Assembly (NCBI GenBank): GCA_947623455.1
Contig: OX392529.1
Location: 9,238,001 to 9,302,000 of the forward strand
DNA length: 64,000 nucleotides
Direction: 5' to 3'
From: Mimachlamys varia
Taxonomy: Eukaryota > Mollusca > Bivalvia > Pectinida > Pectinidae
In this document: positions 1 to 13,794 of the stretch, piece after piece
Layout: the number at the start of each line of letters is the position of its first letter
How positions within the stretch are numbered: position 1 is the first letter of the stretch
Translations under genes and position numbers: made by a program
Notes under the pieces: generated by a model
The model's database searches: none
The model's input: the letters and a program-made list of their open reading frames with translations, nothing else
What the model was told of the DNA's origin: nothing

Positions 1-3000
1 GTCACCCTGGTTAGTTTATGTAGTGTTATGTCACCCTGGTTGGTTTATGTAGTGGTGTGTCACCCTGGTTAGTTTATGTAGTGGTATGTCACACTGGTTA
101 GTTTATGTAGTGGTATGTCACCCTGGTTAGTTTATGTAGTGTTATGTCACCCTGGTTAGTTTATGTAGTGGTATGTCACCCTGGTTAGTTTATGTAGTGG
201 TATGTCACCCTGGTTAGTTTATGTAGTGTTATGTCACCATGGTTAGTTTATGTAGTGGTACTGTATGTCACCCTGGTTAGTTTATGTAGTGGTATGTCAC
301 CCTGGTTAGTTTATGTAGTGGTGTGTCACCCTGGTTAGTTTATGTAGTGTTATGTCACCCTGGTTTGTTTATGTAGTGGTATGTCACCCTGGTTAGTTTA
401 TGTAGTGGTATGTCACCCTGGTTAGTTTATGTAGTGGTATGTCACCCTGGTTAGTTTATGTAGTGTTATGTCACCCTGGTTAGTTTATGTAGTGGTATGT
501 CACCCTGGTTAGTTTATGTAGTGTTATGTCACCCTGGTTAGTTTATGTAGTGGTGTGTCACCCTGGTTAGTTTATGTAGTGGTACTGTATATCACCCTGG
601 TTAGTTTATGTAGTGTTTTGTCACCATGGTTAGTTTATGTAGTGGTACTGTATATCACCCTGGTTAGTTTATGTAGTGGTATGTCACTCTGGTTAGTTTA
701 TGTAGTGGTATGTCACCCTGGTTAGTTTATGTAGTGGTGTGTCACCCTGGTTAGTTTATGTAGTGTTATGTCAACCTGGTTGGTTTATGTAGTGGTGTGT
801 CACCCTGGTTAGTTTATGTAGTGGTGTGTCACCCTGGTTAGTTTATGTAGTGGTATGTCACCCTGGTTAGTTTATGTAGTGGTATGTCACCCTGGTTGGT
901 TTATGTAGTGGTGTGTCACCCTGGTTAGTTTATGTAGTGGTGTGTCACCCTGGTTAGTTTATGTAGTGGTATGTCACCCTGGTTAGTTTATGTAGTGGTA
1001 CTGTATATCACCCTGGTTAGTTTATGTAGTGTTATGTCACCCTGGTTAGTTTATGTAGTGGTATGTCACCATGGTTAGTTTATGTAGTGTTATGTCACCC
1101 TGGTTGGTTTATGTAGTGGTGTGTCACCCTGGTTAGTTTATGTAGTGGTGTGTCACCCTGGTTAGTTTATGTAGTGGTATGTCACCCTGGTTAGTTTATG
1201 TAGTGGTATGTCACTCTGGCTAGTTTATGTAGTGGTATGTCACCATGATTAGTTTATGTAGTGGTATGTCACCCTGGTTAGTTTATGTAGTGTTATGTCA
1301 CCCTGGTTAGTTTATGTAGTGGTATGTCACCCTGGTTAGTTTATGTAGTGGTATGTCACCCTGGTTAGTTTATGTAGTGGTATGTCACCATGGTTAGTTT
1401 ATGTAGTGGTATGTCACCCTGGTTAGTTTATGTAGTGGTATGTCACCCTGGTTAGTTTATGTAGTGGTATGTCACCCTGGTTAGTTTATGTAGTGGTGTG
1501 TCACCCTGGTTAGTTTATGTAGTGGTATGTCACCCTGGTTAGTTTATGTAGTGGTATGTCACCATGGTTAGTTTATGTAGTGGTATGTCACCCTGGTTAG
1601 TTTATGTAGTGGTATGTCACTCTGGCTAGTTTATGTAGTGGTATGTCACCATGGTTTGTTTATGTAGTGTTATGTCACCCTGTTTAGTTTATGTAGTGGT
1701 ATGCCACCCTGGTTAGTTTATGTATTGGTATGTCACCCTGGTTAGTTTATGTAGTGGTATATCACCATGGTTAGTTTATGTAGTGGTGTGTCACCCTGGT
1801 TAGTTTATGTAGTGGTATGTCACCCTGGTTAGTTTATGTAGTGGTGTGTCACCCTGGTTAGTTTATGTAGTGGTATGTCACCCTGGTTAGTTTATGTAGT
1901 GGTATGTCACCATGGTTAGTTTATGTAGTGGTACTGTATATCACCCTGGTTAGTTTATGTAGTGGTATGTCACCCTGGTTAGTTTATGTAGTGGTATGTC
2001 ACCCTGGTTAGTTTATGTAGTGGTATGTCACCCTGGTTAGTTTATGTAGTGGTATGTCACCCTGGTTAGTTTATGTAGTGTTATGTCACCATGGTTAGTT
2101 TATGTAGTGGTACTGTATATCACCCTGGTTAGTTTATGTAGTGGTGTGTCACCCTGGTTAGTTTATGTAGTGGTATGTCACTCTGGCTAGTTTATGTAGT
2201 GGTATGTCACCCTGGTTAGTTTATGTAGTGTTATGTCACCATGGTTAGTTTATGTAGTGGTACTGTATATCACCATGGTTAGTTTATGTAGTGGTGTGTC
2301 ACCCTGGTTAGTTTATGTAGTGGTATGTCACTCTGGCTAGTTTATGTAGTGTTATGTCACCCTGGTTAGTTTATGTAGTGTTATGTCACCATGGTTAGTT
2401 TATGTAGTGGTACTGTATATCACCATGGTTAGTTTATGTAGTGGTGTGTCACCCTGGTTAGTTTATGTAGTGGTATGTCACTCTGGCTAGTTTATGTAGT
2501 GTTATGTCACTCTGGTTAGTTTATGTAGTGGTGTGTCACCCTGGTTAGTTTATGTAGTGTTATGTCACCCTGGTTGGTTTATGTAGTGGTGTGTCACCCT
2601 GGTTAGTTTATGTAGTGGTATGTCACTCTGGCTAGTTTATGTAGTGGTATGTCACCCTGGTTAGTTTATGTAGTGGTATGTCACCCTGGTTAGTTTATGT
2701 AGTGGTATGTCACCCTGGTTAGTTTATGTAGTGGTATGTCACCATGGTTAGTTTATGTAGTGGTATGTCACCATGGTTAGTTTATGTAGTGTTATGTCAC
2801 CCTGGTTGGTTTATGTAGTGGTGTGTCACCCTGGTTAGTTTATGTAGTGGTATGTCACCCTGGTTAGTTTATGTAGTGGTATGTCACCCTGGTTAGTTTA
2901 TGTAGTGGTATGTCACTCTGGTTAGTTTATGTAGTGGTATGTCACCCTGGTTAGTTTATGTAGTGGTATGTCACCATGGTTAGTTATGTAGTGGTACTGT

Positions 3001-3691
3001 ATATCACCCTGGTTAGTTTATGTAGTGGTACTGTATGTCACCCTGGTTAGTTTATGTAGTGGTACTGTATGTCACCCTGGTTAGTTTATGTAGTGGTACT
3101 GTATGTCACCCTGGTTAGTTTATGTAGTGGTATGTCACTCTGGCTAGTTTATGTAGTGGTACTGTATGACACCCTGGCTAGTTTATGTAGTGGTACTGTA
3201 TGACACCCTGGCTAGTTTATGTAGTGGTACTGTATGTCACCCTGGCTAGTTTATGTAGTGGTACTGTATGTCACCCTGGTTAGTTTATGTAGTGGTACTG
3301 TATGTCACCCTGGTTAGTTTATGTAGTGGTATGTCACCATGGTTAGTTTATGTAGTGGTATGTCACCCTGGTTAGTTTATGTAGTGGTATGTCACCCTGG
3401 TTAGTTTATGTAGTGGTATGTCACCATGGTTAGTTTATGTAGTGTTATGTCACAATGGTTGGTTTATGTAGTGGTGTGTCACCCTGGTTAGTTTATGTAG
3501 TGTTATGTCACCCTGGTTAGTTTATGTAGTGGTATGTCACCCTGGTTAGTTTATGTAGTGGTATGTCACCCTGGTTAGTTTATGTAGTGGTATGTCACTC
3601 TGGTTAGTTTATGTAGTGGTATGTCACCCTGGTTAGTTTATGTAGTGGTAATGTATGTCACCCTGGTTAGTTTATGCAGTGGTACTGTATG
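1..3691. repeat. 29-bp minisatellite array (about 125 copies)
   Basis: Near-perfect tandem copies of a 29-bp unit containing CCTGGTTAGTTTATGTAGTG. It runs off the left edge, so the full length is unknown. A 34-bp variant carries a 5-nt CTGTA insertion. It is scattered through most of the array and forms a nearly continuous run at about 2990-3310. Other variants swap CCCTGG for CCATGG, CTCTGG or CTCTGGC. The unit is not a multiple of 3 and stops occur in all frames. The small open frame running out of the array at 3621-3845 is chance. The right edge decays into unique sequence at about 3690. Confidence 0.97.
2078..2527. repeat. Higher-order repeat, 150-bp period, 3 copies
   Basis: Within the 29-bp array a block of five units (one 34-bp plus four 29-bp) repeats three times. 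The same order of variants (CCATGG, CTGTATATCAC, GTGTGTCACC, CTCTGGCTAG) recurs at 2078, 2228 and 2378. This indicates recent segmental amplification by unequal exchange or replication slippage. Confidence 0.8.
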
Positions 3692-4390
3692 TCTATTTTT
3701 CGTGTATCTGTTACACAAAATGAAGGGGGAAATCGATTTTAAATTGCGAAATGGTACATTTCATTTTTTTCTCGATGACAGTAAAACCAAGCCAATATTT
3801 GCACATGTAGGGTATACTATGAACTGTCAAAATAACAATGAATAGAAAAACAATAAAAAAAGTCGTCCTTTAAACTTAAAAAAAATGTATGTCACTGGGT
3901 GAACCTAGGTGGAGTTTTCTCCCAACCTTCACAGGTTCATTTCCATTTTAGCCAGAGGAAGGGTAGAACTGTCTTTTACCTGGGTAGGGAAAAGACAGCC
4001 ATGCGCTATTGTTCTAAAACGTTATTATCAAGTCATCACTTTATACAGTGTAACCAGACAAACGTCACCAATATCGTCAAACGTTGCATCTGTCATTGAT
4101 AATAGCGCGATGCACCGAGTTCACGTTACAACTCATTTTACGCCAGGGAAGTGTGTGTGTGTGTGGGTGTGTGTGTGTGTGTGTGGGGGGGGGGGGGGAG
4201 TGGGTTAATCAGTCATCCTTGTAAAATGTAGACAGAGAAATCACAACCCTCGGGATAAGATTAATGAAATGCCTCATGCAAAATCAAAACATCTTACCCT
4301 TGGGCAAAAGTGTTAGATACTTTTTAAACATATTTTATTGGCATCATATGTCAAAGAGGTTAGTCAATTAGTTTTACAAACTTCTCCGAA
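3692..4390. other. Unique spacer between minisatellites
   Basis: Non-repetitive sequence between two arrays. It includes short open frames at 3899-4099 and 3909-4208 with no recognisable domain; the second runs into a GT microsatellite, so neither is called as a gene. A (GT)n tract with interruptions lies at 4151-4184, followed by 14 G at 4185-4198. I see no promoter, RNA gene or exon here. Confidence 0.5.
4151..4198. repeat. (GT)n microsatellite ending in a G14 run
   Basis: Alternating GT with one GGG interruption runs directly into 14 consecutive G. Such tracts can form Z-DNA or G-quadruplex and are length-polymorphic. Confidence 0.95.
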
Positions 4391-4393
4391 AAT

Positions 4394-4540
4394 ATACCTG
4401 TCTATAACGACCAGCCCGGTGTACTTTTGTAATCTATCCTATACCTGTCTATAACGACCACCTCAGTGTAATTTTGTAATATTTCCTATACCTGTCTATA
4501 ACGACCAGCCCGGTGTACTTTTGTAATCTTTCCTATACCT
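4394..4540. repeat. 47-bp tandem repeat, 3 copies
   Basis: ATACCTGTCTATAACGACC recurs at 4394, 4441 and 4488, with a degenerate fourth start at 4535, giving an exact 47-bp period. The fourth copy merges directly into the 46-bp array, so the two arrays abut without a spacer. Confidence 0.9.
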
Positions 4541-7500
4541 GTCCATAAAGACTACATAGTAATACACTTTGTACCCATATAGGTCAGACAATGAAGACTA
4601 CACAGTAATACACTTTGTACCCATATAGGTCAGACAGTGAAGACTACACAGTAATACACTCTGTACCCATATAGGTCAGACAAAGACGACTACATAGTAA
4701 TACACTTTGTACCCATATAGGTCAGACAATGAAGACTACACAGTGATACACTTTGTACCCATATAGGTCAGACAATGAAGACTACACAGTAATACACTTT
4801 GTACCCATATAGGTCAGACAATGTAGACTACACAGTAATACACTCTGTACGAATATAAGTCAGACAGTGAAGACTACACAGTAATACACTGTGTTCCCAT
4901 ATAGGTCAGACAGTGAAGACTACACAGTAATACACTCTGTACCCATATAGGTCAGACAATGACGACTACATAGTAATACACTTTGTACCCATATAGGTCA
5001 GACAGTGAAGACTACACAGTAATACACTCTGTACCCATATAGGTCAGACAATGACGACTACATAGTAATACACTCTGTACCCATATAGGTCAGACAATGA
5101 AGACTACACAGTAATACACTCTGTACGAATATAAGTCAGACAGTGAAGACTACACAGTAATACACTCTGTACCCATATAGGTCAGACAATGAAGACTACA
5201 CAGTAATACACTCTGTACGAATATAAGTCAGACAGTGAAGACTACACAGTAATACACTTTGTACCCATATAGGTAAGACAATGAAGGCAACACAGTAATA
5301 CACTCTGTACCCATATAGGTCAGACAATGAAGACTACACAGTAATACACTCTGTACCCAAATAGGTCAGACAATGACGACTACATAGTAATACACTCTGT
5401 ACCCAAATAGGTCAGACAATGACGACTACATAGTAATACACTTTGTACCTATATAGGTCAGACAATGAAGGCTACACAGTAATACACTCTGTACCCATAT
5501 AGGTCAGACAATGAAGACTACACAGTAATACACTTTGTACCCATATAGGTCAGACAATGAAGGCTACACAGTAATACAATTTGTACCCATATAGGTCAGA
5601 CAATGAAGACTACACAGTAATACACTCTGTACCCATATAGGTCAGACAATGAAGACTACACAGTAATACACTTTGTACCCATATAGGTCAGACAATGAAG
5701 ACTACACAGTGATACACTTTGTACCCATATAGGTCAGACAATGAAAACTACACAGTAATACACTGTGTACCCATATAGGTCAGACAATGAAGACTACATA
5801 GTAATACACTTTGTACCCATATAGGTCAGACAATGAAAACTACACAGTGATACACTTTGTACCCATATAGGTCAGACAATGAAGACTACACAGTAATACA
5901 CTCTGTACCCATATAGGTCAGACAATGACGACTACATAGTAATACACTTTGTACCCATATAGGTCAGACAATGAAGACTACACAGTAATACATTGTGTAC
6001 CCATATAGGTAAGACAATGAAGACTACACAGTAATACACTTTGTACCCATTTAGGTCAGACAATGAAGACTACACAGTAATACACTCTTTACCCATATAG
6101 GTCAGACAATGAAGACTACACAGTAATACACTTTGTACCCATATAGGTCAGACAATGAAGACTACACAGTAATACACTTTGTACCCATATAGGTCAGACA
6201 ATGAAGACTACACAGTAATACACTTTGTACCCATATAGGTCAGACAATGAAGACTACACAGTGATACACTTTGTACCCATATAGGTCAGACAGTGAAGAC
6301 TACACAGTGATACACTTTGTACCCATATAGGTCAGACAATGACGACTACATAGTAATACACTTTGTATCCATAAAGGTCAGACAATGAAGACTACACAGT
6401 AATACACTTTGTACCCATATAGGTCAGACAGTGAAGACTACACAGTAATATACTCTGTACCCATATAGGTCAGACAATGAAGACTACATAGTAATACACT
6501 TTGTACCCATATAGGTAAGACAATGAAAACTACACAGTAATACACTCTGTACCCATATAGGTCAGACAGTTAAGACTACACAGTAATACACTTTGTACCC
6601 ATATAGGTCAGACAATGAAGACTACACAGTAATACACTTTGTACCCATATAGGTCAGACAGTGAAGACTACACAGTGATACACTATGTACCCATATAGGT
6701 CAGACAATAAAGACTACACAGTAATACACTTTGTACCCATATAGGTCAGACAATGAAAACTACACAATAATACACTTTGTACCCATATAGGTCAGACAAT
6801 TAAGACTACACAGTAATACACTTTGTACATATAGGTCAGACAATGAAAACTACACAATAATACACTTTGTACCCATATAGGTCAGACAATTAAGACTATA
6901 CAGTAATACACTCTGTACCCATATAGGTCAGACAATGAAGAATACACAGTGATACACTATGTACCCATATAGGTCAGAAAATGTAGACTACGCAGTAATA
7001 CACTGTGTACCCATATAGGTCAGACAGTGAAGACTACATAGTAATACACTCTGTACCCATATAGGTCAGACAATGAAGACTATACAGTGATACACTTTGT
7101 ACCCATATAGGTCAGACAATGAAGGCTACACAGTAATACACTCTGTACCCATATAGGTCAGACAATGAAGACTACACAGTAATACACTCTGTACCCATAT
7201 AGGTAAGACAATGTAGACTACACAGTAATATACTTTGTACCCATTTAGGTCAGACAATGAAGACTACACAGTAATACACTCTGTACCCATATAGGTCAGA
7301 CAATGAAGACTACACAGTAATACACTCTGTACCCATATAGGTCAGACAATTAAGACTACACAGTAATACACTTTGTACCCATATAGGTCAGACAATTAAG
7401 ACTACACAGTAATACACTTTGTACCCATATAGGTCAGACAATTAAGACTACACTATAATACACTTTGTACCCATATAGGTCAGACAATGAAAACTACACA

Positions 7501-10500
7501 GTGATACACTTTGTACCCATATAGGTCAGACAATGAAAACTACACAGTGATACACTTTGTACCCATATAGGTCAGACAATTAAGACTACACAGTAATACA
7601 CTTTGTACCCATATAGGTCAGACAATGAAGACTACACAGTAATACACTTTGTACCCATATAGGTCAGACAATGAAGACTACACAGTAATACACTTTGTAC
7701 CCATATAGGTCAGACAATGAAGACTACACAGTAATACACTTTGTACCCATATAGGTCAGACAATGAAGACTATACAGTAATACACTTTGTAACCATATAG
7801 GTCAGACAATGAAGACTATACAGTGATACACTTTGTACCCATATAGGTCAGACAGTGAAGACTACACAGTAATACACTTTGTACCCATATAGGTTAGACA
7901 ATGAAGACTACACAGTAATACACTCTGTACCCATATAGGTCAGACAATGAAGACTACACAGTAATACACTTTGTACCCATATAGGTCAGACAATTAAGAC
8001 TACACTATAATACACTTTGTACCCATATAGGTCAGACAATGAAAACTACACAGTGATACACTTTGTACCCATATAGGTCAGACAATTAAGACTACACAGT
8101 AATACACTCTGTACCCATATAGGTCAGACAATTAAGACTACACAGTAATACACTTTGTACCCATATAGGTCAGACAATGAAGACTACACAGTAATACACT
8201 TTGTTCCCATATAGGTCAGACAATGAAGACTACACAGTAATACACTTTGTACCCATATAGGTCAGACAATGAAGACTACCCATATAGGTCAGACAATGAA
8301 GAATACACAGTGATACACTTTGTACCCATATAGGTCAGACAATGAAGACTACACAGTAATACACTCTGTACCCATATAGGTCAGACAATGAAAACTACCC
8401 ATATAGGTCAGACAATGAAGAATACACAGTGATACACTTTGTACCCATATAGGTCAGACAATGAAGACTACACAGTAATACACTTTGTACACATATAGGT
8501 CAGACAGTGAAGACTATACAGTGATACAATTTGTACCCATATAGGTAAGACAATGAAGACTACACAGTAATACACTTTGTACCCATATAGGTCAGACAGT
8601 GAAGACTACACAGTAATACACTTTGTACCCATATAGGTCAGACAATGAAGATTACGCAGTAATACACTGTGTACACATATAGGTCAGACAATGAAGACTA
8701 CACAGTAATACACTTTGTACCCATATAGGTCAGACAATGAAGACTACACAGTAATACACTTTGTACCCATATAGGTCAGACAATGAAGACTACACAGTAA
8801 TACACTCTGTACCCATATAGGTCAGACAGTGAAGACTACACAGTAATACACTTTGTACCCATATAGGTCAGACAGTGAAGACTACCCATATAGGTCAGAC
8901 AATGAAGACTACACAGTAATACACTTTGTACCCATATAGGTCAGACAGTGAAGACTACACAGTAATACACTTTGTACCCATATAGGTCAGACAATGAAGA
9001 CTACACAGTAATACACTTTGTACCCATATAGGTAAGACAGTGAAGACTACACAGTAATACACTTTGTACCCATATAGGTCAGACAGTGAAGACTACACAG
9101 TAATACACTTTGTACCCATATAGGTCAGACAGTGAAGACTACCCATATAGGTCAGACAATGAAGACTACACAGTAATACACTTTGTACCCATATAGGTCA
9201 GACAGTGAAGACTACCCATATAGGTTAGACAATGAAGACTACACAGTAATACACTTTGTACCCATATAGGTCAGACAATGAAGACTACCCATATAGGTCA
9301 GACAATGAAGACTACACAGTAATACACTTTGTACCCATATAGGTCAGACAGTGAAGACTACCCATATAGGTTAGACAATGAAGACTACACAGTAATACAC
9401 TTTGTACCCATATAGGTCAGACAATGAAGACTACACAGTAATACACTTTGTACCCATATAGGTCAGACAGTGAAGACTACACAGTAATACACTTTGTACC
9501 CATATAGGTCAGACAATGAAGACTACACAGTAATACACTTTGTACCCATATAGGTCAGACAATGAAGACTACACAGTAATACACTTTGTACCCATATAGG
9601 TCAGACAGTGAAGACTACCCATATAGGTTAGACAATGAAGACTACACAGTAATACACTCTGTACCCATATAGGTCAGACAGTGAAGACTACCCATATAGG
9701 TTAGACAATGAAGACTACACAGTAATACACTTTGTACCCATATAGGTCAGACAGTGAAGACTACCCATATAGGTTAGACAATGAAGACTACACAGTAATA
9801 CACTCTGTACCCATATAGGTCAGACAATGAAGACTACACAGTAATACACTTTGTACCCATATAGGTCAGACAATGAAGACTACACAGTGATACACTATGT
9901 ACCCATATAGGTCAGACAATGAAGACTACACAGTAATACAATTTGTACCCATATAGGTCAGACAATGAAGGCTACACAGTAATACAATTTGTACCCATAT
10001 AGGTCAGACAATGAAGACTACACAGTGATACACTTTGTACCCATATAGGTAAGACAATGAAGACTACACAGTAATACAATTTGTACCCATATAGGTAAGA
10101 CAATGAAGACTACACAGTAATACACTCTGTACCCATATAGGTCAGACAATGAAGACTACACAGTAATACACTTTGTACCCATATAGGTCAGACAATGAAG
10201 ACTACACAGTAATACACTCTGTACCCATATAGGTAAGACAATGTAGACTACACAGTAATACACTTTGTACCCATATAGGTCAGACAGTGAAGACTACCCA
10301 TATAGGTCAGACAATGAAGACTACACAGTAATACACTTTGTACCCATATAGGTCAGACAATGAAGACTACACAGTAATACACTTTGTACCCATATAGGTC
10401 AGACAGTGAAGACTACACAGTAATACACTTTGTACCCATATAGGTCAGACAATGAAGACTACACAGTAATACACTTTGTACCCATATAGGTCAGACAATG

Positions 10501-10617
10501 AAGACTACCCATATAGGTCAGACAGTGAAGACTACATAGTAATACACTCTGTACCCATATAGGTCAGACAATGAAGACTACACAGTAATTCACTTTGTAC
10601 CCATATAGGTCAGACAA
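4541..10617. repeat. 46-bp minisatellite/satellite array (about 130 copies)
   Basis: A 6-kb array of a 46-bp unit containing GAAGACTACACAGTAATACA and CCCATATAGGTCAGAC. Copies diverge by a few substitutions (TTTGT/CTGT, CAATGA/CAGTGA, GTAATAC/GTGATAC). From about 8270 onward a 27-bp variant lacking 19 internal bases (GAAGACTACCCATATAGG) appears repeatedly. The array stops sharply at 10617. No frame stays open, so it is non-coding satellite-like DNA. Confidence 0.97.
8880..9830. repeat. 73-bp higher-order repeat (46+27 bp) within the 46-bp array
   Basis: Full 46-bp units alternate with the 27-bp deletion unit, often with the linked variant GGTTAGAC. The composite of about 73 bp is amplified several times, sometimes with one or more extra 46-bp units inserted. 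The shared deletion breakpoint means the short unit arose once and then spread. Confidence 0.8.
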
Positions 10618-13190
10618 TAGCCACGTCGCCATAGGGATGTCCTTTTTATCCTAATATGTCGCCATTATTCATGACCATTTGAGCAAACATATCTATCCTT
10701 TGTCAAGAGAGACCACCGAGGAACATAATAAATTATATTCTATTTCGGTTCATAAGGATCAATTAGTCACAATCCGTAATCTATTCCTGCCAAATACAAA
10801 TGTTTCAGGAAATAAAGTTGTAATGTTCTTTCTTTCTATCCAATTTCAAATTTTCTTTTTAGTTTTTTATTTTTATTCACTTTATTTCCTTCAAAATGAA
10901 GATTTAATAAACAGAAAGATGAAATCTGATAACAACGTATTTACAATATAAATATACAATATAAATTGATGAACACGATGAAGCATAAATCAACCTGGAA
11001 ATTAGATATATCTGTACATAATAATGTAGAAAATTAAAACAGTCGTAATTTAAGAATAATTATTATTACGTAATTTATGTAGTAATGTTGCATTATGGAA
11101 TAGTTATCATTCTCAAACAGTTAAGGAAGAAAATAATAAAAAAAAAACAAAAAAATGCTATCGATTGTACAATTGCGACATTTTTGCAACAGACATGATT
11201 GATTTTAATCTGAACATAATCATATCTTTATCGTACAAATCAAATTCCTCTTTATAGCTACACTCCAATACTATAGGATTTAATATGTACAATGCCACAT
11301 TTATGACACAGCTCCATGTGTTCATTTGTATAACTAGTTACAATTATTTTCGCAATGTAATGTATTGAATTTCTGTATTGTGGGAATTTCATTGCAAGTT
11401 TCCAAACTATATGTGGTTCTAGGTTATCATAAATATTTCTAAATCGGTAAATCGCTATCACGTTACATGCGCTCTCTCCACTCTTGCTTTTCTGTCAACA
11501 TGACTTTTTCACAATTATTTTCCGTTATTGTTTTGAAGGAAATACACATTTTTGAATAAATTCTAATATAATTACACAACAGTCCTAACTCATAAATGAG
11601 TATACGACATTTTAGAGTAAACAGTTTAAGAATATTAAGAACATAATACAACCAAAAATGTAAATACAGTAATCATTGTTTAGTACTTCGTATCTCTGTG
11701 TATAGAGCAGATAACAAAGATAACGTTATTGTATTTGTTCTGTTAGGACAAAACAACTTGTGTATATATTGGGAAAAGTAAAACATAAAACTAACAATCT
11801 CCCTCCCCGATTTTTTTTTATATTAGCTTTTCATTCATCTATTCAAGTTTGTGACAGACTATGCGCAGATAAAGCTAACGTGTTGTGGTTTTTTTTTACA
11901 AATAGAGACGATTCATTGCCATTTATTTTTAACAAAACTCGCTGGCAATTAACATGTATATTTGATACGGTAAGGTTGAACAATTCCCCCCTCCCGGGAT
12001 TTATACACAGCGTACAGATCAAACGCCAGGTCCCAAAGTTGTCACCGACGGCTATAAAATCAAACAAAAATATAAAAGACGGGGTTTATATATGCACATT
12101 ATCAATTGGAAATAAATATTCCAACCATATTCAAGTGGTTCTGGATCATTGCATTCGAATATATTTGAAAACCATAAAATTGGTGCTTGTTCCTGTGAGA
12201 GTTGAGTCTCTTTACGTATTCTGTCTTATAGCCATGTTCCGATATTTATGTAGTCCATGGGAAAACGTTGTGTAATAAACTTAATTTCCTATCTAGATGG
12301 AGTTTTCAGGAAAACAATATGTCGATGCTATCTTCGGCCATAATGCAAGATCCTAGCACAATGTCATGCATAATCGTCGACCCAATGAATTGGATAATTA
12401 GAGCGACACCTAAGGTCCGCTATGAGAAGTGTTCAGGCGCAAAATGCTTTAAAGCTGAAATGGTATTTTGTTTTGTTTTTAACAAAGTGATTCGGCGATG
12501 AACCTTAAAATGTCCCCATTCATTTACAGAACCATAGCCAATTAGTGCGTCATAAAGTAGATCGGTGTTATAAAAAATTCAGACCTTTTTGACGTGGTTT
12601 GGTTTGTGTCATACACGACAGTTAACACGATGACAAAGATAAAATCAATACTTAAACGTCTTCGTCAGCTTATAACATCTTATATTGACGAAAATCCGTA
12701 TTCTAAGTTGATTAATCGATGAGAAACAAACGTTTTAAGCAACTGTTAAGATTACCAAGTCTTACTGTTGGGGGAAACTGGAGCACCCGGAGTAAATCCG
12801 CGTGGTAGAGTAGATGACGCCATTTAAAAATCTCTTACGATCAAAAATGAAAATAAGATAAATATAATGAAATATACGCCCTATTTGGCTATCATAAGTT
12901 ACTCTAAAGCGCTTTGCAGTGCATAGATGCATAATTGTATACACGCAATACAATCACATGCATCATATACAATTCTGGGGATTTTTAGGAGCTGCATTAT
13001 CAGGCGCTAACTACTAGTCCAATACCACCTGGCTAATATATCCCTTTTATGTGTATGTATGCGTGTGACTTTGACCTCTGGAGTTGTATTGTGCTCTGTT
13101 GGTAGTGGGACCGTATTTCCTTTGACATATTTTATAGTGCTACATCACTTGAATGTTACATCAATGGGTAGGAGAAAAACACTTTCGCTG
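10618..13190. other. AT-rich intergenic DNA, no supported gene
   Basis: Unique AT-rich sequence. The longest open stretch (11760-12275, plus) begins at GTG, not ATG, and its product has no domain I recognise. A somewhat GC-richer block at about 12300-12450 follows a pyrimidine/AG sequence and contains CATGCATAAT and TAATTAGAG motifs. It could be an exon or a regulatory block, but nothing decides it. Confidence 0.4.
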
Positions 13191-13199
13191 AATATTCCA

Positions 13200-13345
13200 T
13201 GTGTACAATGACTTCGGGGTCGAACAAAGAGGAAAGTCGGAGTGTTTATAGCCACTGCACCAATCCGTCAAATCCAAAATCTTAGGCCCCATTGGCGAAG
13301 GAAGAGTGCGTTATCCACTGCGCTTTCCGACTTCTCTGATTCGAA
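13200..13345 (-). mobile_element. tRNA-derived SINE, possibly with two tRNA-like heads
   Basis: On the minus strand two RNA polymerase III promoter-like pairs lie in series. The first has a box A-like sequence (AGCGCAGTGGATAACGCAC, about 13306-13326) and a weak box B (GGATTTGACGG, 13264-13275). The second has box A-like TGGTGCAGTGGCTATAAACA (about 13241-13262) and box B-like TGTTCGACCCC (13215-13226). Box spacing resembles tRNA genes, but neither folds convincingly as an intact tRNA. A dimeric SINE fits; chance similarity of one half is possible. Confidence 0.4.
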
Positions 13346-13639
13346 TCTTGTTTTAAATGTAGACCAATCGTAACGGCATCCCTAGACAGTGTTCAGCACC
13401 CGATCCCGCCCAACATACACCCTAACACGTGTGATCTACAGAGGTGTCGCAGGGTTAATTAATAAGTTACTTAACACTTGATTTAATAAGGTCGTCAAGC
13501 TGTTTATACTGTCAGTGTGTTAGACTTGATGATGTTTTCCACTTCTATGTCTCCTTGTTGCATGTTTAAAGAAAGATAAGAAAATTAAGTTCTATCAGCA
13601 TCAGTCAACACCATAACGCATTTCTAAGTTGTAGCAATG

Positions 13640-13720
13640 CCCACTCGTATACCGCTTTTTTTTTATATTTATTTTATTTTCACATTTTTTTTTTACAATA
13701 CAGTATAGTCTTAATTATAT
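13640..13720. repeat. T-rich low-complexity tracts
   Basis: T9-T10 runs with TTTATTTTATTTTCAC between them. A similar stretch recurs at about 28655-28695. These may be remnants of retrotransposon tails. Confidence 0.5.
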
Positions 13721-13794
13721 ACTTACAAAGTTAATCCAAAGTATATACCAAAACAGGTCATTCATAAATGAAGTCCAGAATTTCTTATCTAATT

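Noticed and set aside
4541..10617. CRISPR-like array
   Set aside because: The entire 46-bp unit is repeated, with no unique spacers; it is a eukaryotic minisatellite.
11760..12275. 171-codon plus-strand open frame
   Set aside because: Starts at GTG, contains low-complexity and F/I/K-rich stretches, has no recognisable domain or splice context, and is overlapped by an open frame on the other strand.
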